Origin: Trileptium ribeirensis
Taxonomy: Eukaryota > Nematoda > Enoplea > Enoplida > Thoracostomopsidae
Direction: 5' to 3'
Length of the DNA stretch: 64,000 nucleotides
NCBI GenBank assembly: GCA_030248225.1
Contig: JASANE010021379.1
Span: forward strand, 1 to 64,000
Both the position numbers and the translations under genes were made by a program. Within the stretch, counting starts at the first letter, position 1. Every line of letters starts with the position of its first letter. Under the pieces are notes generated by a model that saw only the letters and a list, made by a program, of their open reading frames with translations, was not told the DNA's origin and did not search any database. Positions 55,135 through 64,000 of the stretch are shown here, piece by piece.

Positions 55135-56519
55135 TTAAGCAATGGCGACGACACTTGCAATTGTTCATAGCATATCGATAGAGTACAGTCCATACGCCAA
55201 TGCTTGGGCGCTACCAAAGTGTATCATTTGTGCTCCAATTTGTCAAATGAAGTTAGCTATACTTTATTATACCGTATACTTTACTTGACTATAATATATA
55301 TACTTTACGACACCGTATACGAATATATTAAATCACACTGGGCAGTATTACTGTATGATATCAAGTTTCTCAGCCATATAAAAGTAAATAAAACTTGACA
55401 TTAGTACTTTAGATAAGAGGCAAATATTAGTATCCAACATTGACAGAAGTGATAAATAGGCAAGGCTTATTAACGAAGATAGCTTTATATATACCATCAA
55501 TCAGAGTTAAAGAACTGTACAATATCTTCTACTGTCGTTATTATTGTTTTATATACTAAGGTGTTACGGCCCTGTACAATAAAATATTAACTATATTAAA
55601 AAAACAAATATTTTCTGTACGACTTTCGTTGATTTTCTGTCGCAACAAAGGACATTTTTCAAATCCAAAAGAAACAACGAAAATACCTGGAGGAGACAAT
55701 AATAATATTAGAAATGCTTACCGGCAGCGAATAAAGTTTTTGGAATGAAAAAATGAAACGCACAACAGTGTTATCGCCGACCTAACTTACTATAAATTCA
55801 GCTGTATTTTTGCTTTCATTAAAAATATTTAAATTGTTTAGCAGAACAATCATGGAATACGCGTTGGGCACATCCAGCAATATATACACATCAGTCATTA
55901 TGTCACTAGCGCTGTTTTGTTTAACATTCGACACATCGAGATTTCATTGGGCCGTATTATTTGCTTGCCATCCCTGATTTTGTACATTACCTTAATAAAA
56001 TAAACCACTGTGACAAATTTTTGATATATACCACATAACAAACAGTGAATAAAATACTTTTGCTGTTTCCCGATGTATTTCCAACACAGATAGCTAAACA
56101 TTTCTGTCAAGGCGAAATCGAGAAATATGTGCTAATGAACGCTAAAAATTAATCCCACTCGAAGATTACCTAACACTAAAAGTGTTGCACCGAATGCTAC
56201 GATCAACAACACCAAGCATTCCAAACAGTATGCATTGTAACGCATGGGCGTCTAGGAAAAAAATTGGGCGGGGGGGGAATGGTCTGACTTAGGCCGAGAT
56301 CTTATGTCGCTTCGTTCCTCCCGGCGGATGTGTTTTTGCCCCGCAGAGCCGAATTTTTGATTTTTAAAGTGAAAAAAGCAATATTCAGGCTACTCCGACA
56401 GGAAAAGTGCAGTCCAGCTGAGAAAAACTTTTTACTAAGGGGGGACCATTGGTAATTTTTAAGGTCAAAAAATTTTTGGGGGTCCCCCATTTTCTCCTCC
56501 GGCTACGCCCCTTTCGTAC
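55135..56519. other. No gene seen
   Basis: AT-rich. A G-run (GGGCGGGGGGGGAAT) near 56,270 and the following CTCCGGCTACGCCCCTTTCG are retroposon-like fragments just before the RTE relic. Confidence 0.35.
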
Positions 56520-56722
56520 CGCTTGAAGTTCAAGGCTTACTGCAACAATGTGAGACAGGCGGCTCTATATGGTTCTGAATGCTGGTCAGCCGCGAAGGAA
56601 TCGGAGTACCGACTAGCTGGCATCGAGATCAAGATGTTACGCTGAAGCAGCGACGGCATACGTGTGGACCATAAGAGGAACGCTTACACAGTTGCTAGAC
56701 AGATTTTCCATCGTAGAAAAAA
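56520..56722 (+). pseudogene. RTE-type LINE fragment
   Basis: The plus frame reads ..QAALYGSECWSAAKESEYRL.., then GIEIKMLR, a TGA where Trp is expected, and ..DGIRVDHKRNAYTVARQIF. This is the conserved region just after the RT domain of RTE-like LINEs (LYGSECW is the signature). Only ~65 codons remain, with one in-frame stop. Confidence 0.8.
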
Positions 56723-57082
56723 TGCTAGGCTCATCTCCGATAGTACTACTATGTGCATCAATCACAATCACAACCTAATTGTCATTGGTCACAACCTGAG
56801 ATACAAGGAGAATGCCGAAAAGACCACTCAAAGTTAGGACAATTTTTTTCGGTTCCCAATGGTCGGGAACCCAATTTCTTGGTACCCAAAATTTTCATGA
56901 CAAATATATCATTTTATATACCATTCGAATCACGAGAGTCGAATGGTGGTAAAATGGGTTTAATCAGTTCAGGGGTAAAAAGTTACTGTCATTTATGTAA
57001 AATCCTAAGCCTAATCAGTTAACCCGTGGAACGATTAAGCTGATTTTCAATCATTAGACTTAAAATTGTACATTTATCGAGA

Positions 57083-58147
57083 AAAAAAATTTTGGATCTC
57101 ATGACCAATCTACCCCCCAGCGTGGTTTGGGGTGGAAACACTCTATGAGAAATATTTTGTAGGGATATTGTCCAAGAGGTTTTTCTTTTGTGCACTGTTA
57201 TTCCAGGTAATGTCTTGGACTGTTTATTATTATTATTATAGTAAAACAATTCTCACAGTAGATAAATTCTTTACCTCTTTCCTGCTATAAAAGGAGGGTA
57301 CTCTCCTCCAGTTCATCATTCAAGATGTTTCGCAACGGAAGTGCTGCCGCTGATCGATGACAGCGAGAAAGAAATTCGCTGGATGCAACAGAAGCGCCTG
57401 CTGTCAAACTCGATGCTTTGCAAGTCTTGCAATAGCATTATGAACTGGTCAAGGTGCAACAAAACGAAAGACGGCTGGGCGTGGAAGTGCCAGAACAAGA
57501 ACTGTCCTAAGTTCAAAAGCACAACGACCATCCGAAATGGCAGTTTCTTTGCCAACTCCAACGTAGGTCTTCTACAATGGATACACGTGTTCTACTTGTA
57601 GGCAATCGAGGAGTCGGAGAAGAACGTGATAGAGCAGCTACGGCTGTCCAGCAAAACGATGGTCGACGCGTTTGCATGTTTCCGAGAAATATGTTCTCGT
57701 TATCTTCAGGACAATCCAATCCAGCTTGGTGGGTCCGGGGTGGTAGTTGAGATCGACGAATCGTGCTTCAGCAACAAACGAAAGTACCACCGTGGGCGTG
57801 CGCCTCATACGCAGATATGGGTTTTCGGTATGGTGGACACGAGTCACGAACCTGCTGTTGGATTTATGGAAATCGTGGAACACCGTGATGCCGCTACCCT
57901 GCTGCCGATCATACGCAACATGGCTGTGCCAGGCACAATAATTCATTCGGACGGATGGCGGGCGTACAATGGCATCGCAGAGATAGGCCTGAGCTTTTTG
58001 CATCCCAACAGCCCTCTCAAGGGCTACTAAATGCAGTAAATGATGTTGGTGAACTTGGGGAGGAAAATGTCCAGGAACTCACATTTGGGGGGATTGTCCA
58101 GGAGCTACAGCTAGGGGGAGATTGTCCATGAGATCCAAAATTTTTTT
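57083..58147 (+). mobile_element. Merlin-like DNA transposon, internally truncated
   Basis: Inverted ends: AAAAATTTTGGATCTCATGA at 57,083-57,104 against the reverse complement of TGTCCATGAGATCCAAAATT at 58,124-58,143. Just inside both ends GATTGTCC-type strings recur: three times on the right (AATGTCCAGGAACTC, GATTGTCCAGGAGC, GATTGTCCATGAG) and ATATTGTCCAAGAGG on the left. The transposase frame lies between. Flanks belong to the same GGTACC-type repeat family seen at 51 and 61 kb, so the target duplication is hard to call. Confidence 0.7.
57341..58030 (+). pseudogene. ISXO2/IS1595-type (Merlin) transposase, broken
   Basis: One frame from about 57,341 to 58,030 is interrupted by a single TAG (57,599-57,601) after ..VFYL. 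The N-terminal half has a zinc-ribbon-like CKSCNSIMNWSRC..WKCQNKNC. The catalytic part has VVVEIDESCFSNKRKYHRGR (first Asp), WVFGMVDTS, RDAATLLPIIRN and GTIIHSDGWRAYNGI (second Asp). It then ends LKGY and stop. The block with the third catalytic acidic residue (the TGAHTNTIEG-type motif in relatives) is missing, so the enzyme is dead twice over. The frame's own start codon is uncertain: GTG at 57,341, with an out-of-frame ATG at 57,325. Confidence 0.85.
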
Positions 58148-60098
58148 AAAAACTTTGTGTATAGACCAAGAGACTATTCGTATCCCAAAAAATCGGAAAA
58201 AAATTTATGTAAACTTTTGGTTTTTTCTGAACCTGATTCGAATGGTACCAAAATTTTTGCCTTTAATTTTTATCTTCAAAATTGAACAATTTCGGACAGA
58301 AGTATTCTAGGAAAGGCACATGGATACACTATACCCATGTATGGTTCGAATATGTCGTTATTAACAAGTTATAAACTGTGCAATGCATTTTTAAAGACAC
58401 TTTTTACGGTCACTTATATATGTTATATCGCCTTGTTTCAATAACCATACAAACGCTGGCAAACTCAGTGAAGATGTTACTTGTCAACGGAAACAATTTT
58501 TTCTCCTGGTTGTATTTTATAGTTACAACCCCAACGTGCCACCTTCTAGGTTTCACAGCAAAAACTTGTATATATATCCTGAAAATAAATATTTGTTCAG
58601 TCAACCCGAGCATTACCACTTCAAGTGTTAAATTATCCACAAACGATGGATTTTCAAAAAATATATAAGGGTTTGGCCGATAATCTGTATCAGCCAGTAC
58701 TGGCAATATAGATATCGGTAACGGTCAAGTCACTCTGCTCCAAAATAACACAGCTAGACAATACTTACTATTTTGGAAAAATGATTATATATAGTTAATC
58801 AAACTCTTCCAACTTGAAGCCATGGATTTCAATCAAACTATATCAGGTCGATCGTCATACATAATATGTATTAGACGAGGCTCCGCTAACAAAATCATTA
58901 CCATTTACTAGGTATAGAAGATTCAATGAATATGCAAATTCATCCGTGACAAACCACAAGTAAAAACCGCAGAAAACTGCACTGATTAGGTACATTATAC
59001 ATTTTGTTCCAAATGGCAGCGAAATACACATTAAATTTGATACATTCAATGTGAACGACGTGGAAAAATATATCAACATTTCAAGTTATTACTGATTATG
59101 CAAAAATACAGTTCGCCGTGTAAAAATATGTTTCCATGAGTTGAATTTTGAACAAAAAACATTTCATGAAAAATATATTGATTATAAATAAATGTCAGTC
59201 ACACTGTACAAATTTTGTGAAAGCGTCTAAAATTTTAGGGATTTATGGACATGTGATTAATTTGCTGGAAAGCGTTATAAATAATAAAAACTAAATCTTT
59301 TATTTCCGAATTGCGTACGCGTTTTCGTATCTGGTGAGCGTAACAGACATAACAGTAAAAATTGTGAACGCTCGATGTTCAGCTGTTGAGATATCTGACG
59401 GCTACCTGTGGGAAGAAAAAATTTTGCACAAGGATCTAATGCAATAATATCGATGCTGTAGCATCATAAAGCAGCCGGACTCTACACATTCCTCATTTTA
59501 GAAAAAAAATTTAGCAACAAACTAGTTTTGAAGCAATTGGACAGCGTTGTAGGTTAATATAATATATAATCGTAGCTGAAGGAACTATAGGCTGTAATAC
59601 TGGTCTCGGTGCACCACATCACTGCCATCCTAAGCATCATCGCCCTTTGCGGCAGCGTGGACAAACAAAATAACACTAACCATATGTCCTTATCGCATCT
59701 TACTCCTTTGTAGTTATATTTACCAGTTGTTTCTAAACTGTACTATATTTGACTAGTTATGTTTTATCATTTAATCGAATTTTTAATCCCTTGCGTTGCT
59801 GAATATCCACTAGTGCGGGTGCAACAAATCATAAGAATAAAATATTTTATTACACAACGCAACTTGTATATCCACTTACCCTAGAAAACATCAACTGTGT
59901 CACATTCCGTGACAAACAATTTTTGTCTAAATTTTTCCGTTTTCTCAAAAACGTTGAAAAAAAAATTTCTGAATGTGGTGCACTTTGGTATCACTTGAGG
60001 TAGATCGACGAAAACCATCCATCGATGTCATTTTTATTCAATCAGATCATGCGTTGCCCAGTTATGCCATTCAACCAACAACCACACTATATTAGACT
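58148..60098. other. No gene seen
   Basis: AT-rich with repeat-family fragments around 58,160-58,290 (GAATGGTACCAAAATTTTTG). The 96-98-codon frames at 58,378-58,706 overlap on opposite strands without support. Confidence 0.35.
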
Positions 60099-60299
60099 CT
60101 ATGATGTAATAATTGGCAATGTGCATTGCAGATACAATCGACAGCCAGGTAGCCAACGTGTAAAATGTTTTAAGCGCCCGCTAAAACCACCATTTGGGGG
60201 TCTGAACGCCGGCCAGCGGTATGGAGATCGCTCGACCGAAGTACCACATACTGCCAAAAATAAAAGTAACATCAAAATTAACCGTACCCGATTTACCAT
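60099..60299 (-). CDS. Small putative secreted peptide with signal sequence
   Basis: Minus strand, ATG at 60,299, 66 codons to TAG. The start is a textbook signal peptide: MVNRVRLILMLLLFLAVCGT, cleavage likely just after. The remainder (..SPYRWPAFRPPNGGFSG.. then RLKHFTRWLPGCRLYLQC) is basic, with two Cys nine apart and a possible monobasic processing site (SGR). It could be a short secreted peptide, or a first exon ending at an internal donor (GTATCT near 60,127). No homologue is recognised. A plus-strand frame of 109 codons over the same region lacks such features. Confidence 0.4.
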   Translation of the reverse strand: MVNRVRLILMLLLFLAVCGTSVERSPYRWPAFRPPNGGFSGRLKHFTRWLPGCRLYLQCTLPIITS

Positions 60300-61922
60300 G
60301 CCAAACTTTGAATTTTTTAAAATTTGTTGTCTTAAATTGTGTAAAAACGTATAAATCTGAAAGGTTAGTATCCAGTAATGTCGCAGTCTCGGAGGGCAGT
60401 CTTGACTGAGGTAGGGCTCGTGATGCTTGTTTGGGGGGGGCGTGTGTCATAAGCCCTCTGCTGGTCTGGCTTGTTAATTTACACATATACAGACGAAAAT
60501 TAGCTAAAATAAACACTTATTTTTGAGCCCGTCTAAAACAGGCGTAGTATAAGCTAATTGGCATATTCGCTTACGCCAATAAGGTTATTTAATTTCATCA
60601 GTTAATAGATTGATTTCGAAGAATACTACGGCTGCTTTTGTGTTACGAGACTTGTTACACACATATAACATCCCACCACTCTACCCCAAAAATGCCATGT
60701 ATACAATAAGTATGTTAAGTAATTGGTAAGATACAATATGGTCTTTGCCGCAAACCCCACTGTAGTGCTACACCTATCATATGTTCACAACCACTTTAAA
60801 ATGCGGCGTATGATAGGTATTAATTTACTAAATAATATGGCTCTTTGAAATAGTATTATGATGCATGTTCTACAATCATAAACATTCGATGTAATTCCGA
60901 ATAAACATTCGTATTCGAACCCTCCAATACCTATTGATGCAACAGACCCGGACGGACATATATTAATTTAACGTAGTCCGCCCTTGATCGAGAAGATGAT
61001 TGAATCAAAAAATAATTAATATGACAGTTTACAACAAAAATTATTTACACAAAGAAAGGGTTAAAATACCGTATTGATATAGGCTGTATGAGTCTGTCCT
61101 AGAATCTCGGCAAAATTTATGACATTATTTCGAATTTTTGGGTGCCTCTTAGTACTTAATTTTTGGTATTTATTGGGTCCCCAAATATCGAAAAAAATTA
61201 TCATAAAATGGTCCAAATGGGTATTTTCTGAACCAGCTGGTCGATCTGAGTCGAATAGTACCAAAATTATAGCTGTACCTAACAATTTGGCAAAGAGGCT
61301 ACCGAAAAGTCCCATTTGTAATGGATGCAATAGGGAAACCATTCTATTTAAATAAAACGTTCTACAACGGGCCATTACGCACGAGTAACAGTCACAATTA
61401 GTCTCATTGTTTACCCAAATGACCGAATTTACGTACATGTATGTATATAAGACTTTAATGAGCAAGCAACCATTAATAACAATGTGAGCGCCTCCACAAA
61501 ATGCTATAATAGTGATTCTAATAAAAGATTACGACTACAAACGCCATTTAATGTCGTGGAAATTCAAAGTAAACATGAGCAAGAAAAATATCAAGCAATG
61601 AATTGACAGCCGCTATAAGAATTCTAGAAACTATTTATAAATTGTAAAAAAATAAAGCAGGAACATTCTATTTGAAGTTAAATACACATACATATATGCT
61701 ACAATATATACACGTTATACAAATGGTTACACTGAAACAGTGAATTAAAGGATATGATCCGACAGGCTAGGATAGGTAGATAACCTATGCGAAATATCGC
61801 TTAACCACATTTATACAAATCAAATACTTATGTAGTGCATTACTGCATGAGATTGGTGCCATAGCAGGCACCAAGGGAACATGGACGCAGCGGAGGCACA
61901 AATCAAGCTGAGGGCACGTTAT
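60300..61922. other. No gene; repeat-family fragment at 61,120-61,275
   Basis: CGAATTTTTGGGTGCC.., TTATCATAAAATGG, TCTGAGTCGAATAGTACC and AAAATTATAGC repeat phrases of the palindromic MITE at 51.0-51.4 kb. The rest is unannotated AT-rich DNA. Confidence 0.35.
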
Positions 61923-62126
61923 TCATTCTGCCACGCACTTCTGTTGAGATACATTGTTACCCAACATGAAATTGTGACTACGTGAGCTAGAAAACCTCGG
62001 ACATCCCGATTTTGGACGAAATTGGAAGCTCAAAATATATGATTTCTTAATTTCGTTCTTAGAATCATCCAAGCCAGACAGCCCATTTAACAACAATAAT
62101 ATAATCTCTATTAAACAACCACCCAT
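61923..62126 (-). CDS. Small putative secreted protein
   Basis: Minus strand, ATG at 62,126 (three codons into a longer open frame), 67 codons to TGA. The N terminus MGGCLIEIILLLLNGLSG is signal-peptide-like; the rest is charged and Ser-rich with GCPRFSSSRSHNF and a C-terminal KCVAE. No splice sites or homologues are obvious. Chance occurrence in AT-rich DNA cannot be excluded. Confidence 0.3.
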   Translation of the reverse strand: MGGCLIEIILLLLNGLSGLDDSKNEIKKSYILSFQFRPKSGCPRFSSSRSHNFMLGNNVSQQKCVAE

Positions 62127-62756
62127 ACTCGTCAACCATATAAAGATTGTTACTTAATTTATAAAACTATTTTAAAGAGTCAAAATAACATTAATTCAAC
62201 ATTGATAATTATATTGACAAAACTAAACGTTCTCTAGAGTAAACACTACAATATATTCGACCATAGAACTTCTAAGAATAAAATTTTTTAAATCCAACGT
62301 TTGTTAAGCCTACACAACCACCGCGGAAGTCGCGGAGCGATTATTTATTTTAAAAGTTACACGCGCACCATGAGTCCTAGAATTATTCTTTCTTCCATAA
62401 ACACATTTTTGTGTTTCTCGGGAAGATCTTTTTCTGCTAGTACACATGCTCGATTAAAATTGCATTTTTTGAACGAACGTTGTGTACAAATTCCTTTATT
62501 CCTGATTCTGCAACAAACGCAAAACGTTTTCTCTGCAACAAACGCAAAACGTTTTGGCTAATAAAATTGTACAGGTACGCTATTTTTAGGTCGTTTTACA
62601 GTTCCTAAAACTGTGTTCTTGACTTCATTTACTATAGCGGGCCACTGTTGAAAACCTTTGAATTTAGCAAATACCACAGTTCTGACTGACAAATTCTCTC
62701 GACAGAAATGCCTTACATTTATGGGTAATGTCTTTATGATACCCTTTGAGACACAC
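62127..62756. other. Probable 3' end or LTR region of the gypsy element
   Basis: It lies just past the end of the minus-strand integrase frame, where the polypurine tract and 3' LTR should be. A tandem pair (CTGCAACAAACGCAAAACGT, twice at 62,508-62,555) is present. I could not define LTR borders. Confidence 0.3.
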
Positions 62757-64000
62757 TTATTGCTTTTTGTATTTGATATAGTATGCTGGTTTCAATTTGT
62801 CAATGAAAACTTTTTCGACTTTGTCATTCAGATCAATTGCAATTGTTTTGTCACCAGGTTCAACAGCTTTGTAAGGACCTATATATTGTAACTGGAGACT
62901 TGACTTAGGAGATACATCCATAAACCAAACATATTTGGCAGTCTTTAGTTTCTTAGGCACATAATACGGAACATTTGTACTTCTTACCGGTGCCTTAAGC
63001 TTGTTTACTCCAGCCCATAGTTTATCAATAAATTCTGAATTAGGCGTCACAAAATCTGGTTTTCCGATTACGAAATAATCAACCGGTAAATCCAAATTTG
63101 CTCCGTATAATAAATTTGCTGGTGAAACGCCGTGTCCGTTGATAGCGTTTCTCAAACCTAGCAATACTAAAGGTAGAGATTTGGACCATGAGCTGTTTTC
63201 ACTAATGTGCGCGCAATGCACTTTTCAGACTGCGATGGAATCGCTCAATGGCGCCATTGCAAGCTGGGTGATATGCTGTAGTGCGTTTGCGAGTTATACT
63301 CAACATTTGCAAGAGCTTGCTCCATAATGTTGATCAAATTGTGATCCACGATCTGAAATTAAAATTCTAGGCACACCGAAACGACTAATCAATGATGATA
63401 TACGCTTATATGCAACCGTTTTAGTTGATATGTCTTTTATAGGAACAACTTCGACCCATTTTGTAAATCTATCAACTATAGTAACTAAGTATGTATATCT
63501 TTTAGAGGGCGGAAGGGAACCTACAAGATCGATATGAATAGTATGAAATCGAGCGCTTGTTGGTATGTCACCGACTGGTAATTTGGTGTGTCTAGATATT
63601 TTCGAAGATTGACACTTCATGCAATGTTTTGCTCAACTTCTTACGTCTTTGTTTATCCCAGGCCAAATGTAGTTGTTAGCAAGTAAACGTAGGGTTGCAT
63701 TTGGCCCCGGATGAGACATATCATGAACTTGTTCAAAAATTTTTCGCCGAAAACGTGAGGGAACATACGAACGAAGTTCATCAGAATTATCGGCACAAAC
63801 AATCTCAGCATTTCCAACTTTATGCAGCTTCAAAGGTAAATTAGTTGTCTTGAAAAAAACTAGACACAGACAAGTCACTCTGTTGCGCCTCAGCCCAAGA
63901 CTAATCGAAATCAAGAGCTATTGCTGAAATTGACCGTGACAATGTATCTGCCACAATGTTATCTGCGCCTGATACGTGTTCAATAGTACAATTAAATTCT
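62757..64000 (-). pseudogene. Ty3/gypsy-like pol 3' part (RNase H end and integrase), frameshifted
   Basis: Minus strand, entering from the right edge. The RNase H tail IEHVSGADNIVADTLSRS is followed by a TAG and a frameshift at a T run near 63,860. The integrase zinc finger has HDMSHPGPNATLRLLANN and, after a stop, MKCQSS. The core has HTIHIDLVGSLPPS (Asp), TIVDRFTKWVEVVP and ILISDRGSQFD (Asp). After another frame change comes TAYHPACNGAIERFHRSL (Glu). The C terminus runs from SENSSWSKSLPLVLLGLRNA.. to LQYIGPYKAVEPGDKTIAID and a stop at 62,757. All catalytic residues survive, but at least three frame breaks make the copy inactive. No chromodomain. The RT lies beyond the window. Confidence 0.9.

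Noticed and set aside
57638..58003. 121-codon minus-strand frame
   Set aside because: Antisense shadow of the Merlin transposase.

Overview
The window is nuclear DNA from an invertebrate animal. It is AT-rich, its genes are broken by GT-AG introns and sparse, and animal-type transposable elements are everywhere: Ty3/gypsy-like integrases, Jockey/R1-like and RTE-like LINE reverse transcriptases, a Merlin (ISXO2-type) transposase, tRNA-derived SINEs and MITEs. An intronless divergent ionotropic-receptor gene and a capsid-like gene of the F54H12.2-like family fit a nematode or another small invertebrate. The phylum cannot be fixed from sequence reading alone.

Layout. 0-10 kb: no recognised gene; tandem repeats, one MITE with a perfect 9-bp target duplication, an (AAAT)n tract and a SINE. 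10.7-11.9 kb: the ionotropic-receptor-like gene. 12-23 kb: mostly empty, with a field of palindromic AT motifs and three exons supported by splice sites (14.9, 19.1 and 20.2 kb). 24-25 kb: a broken gypsy integrase. 25-30 kb: repeats, including a 1.07-kb nested palindrome. 30.5-32.1 kb: a minus-strand gene for a Cys-rich protein. 38.2-46.9 kb: a minus-strand gene for a single-pass membrane protein with a PPxY-bearing tail. Its three visible exons join in matching phase, and a large intron holds a LINE that is itself interrupted by another element. 49-64 kb: mainly LINE, Merlin, MITE and gypsy remnants, plus a few small candidate genes or exons.

The most interesting object lies at 32,995-37,553. 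It is a compact 4.56-kb element bounded by ~410-bp terminal inverted repeats. It carries a capsid-like protein gene, a small beta-rich protein, a 58-residue basic peptide with nuclear-localisation-like ends, and possibly a fourth, repeat-encoded minus-strand peptide fired from the right terminus. No polymerase, integrase or ATPase is visible. A shared 11-base motif (ACATGAAAAGG) lies 38-52 nt upstream of three of the start codons and looks like a common promoter element. I read it as a virus-derived, probably non-autonomous transposon. Its capsid-like gene lacks the family's N-terminal part, so the element may be decaying or adapted to a reduced role.
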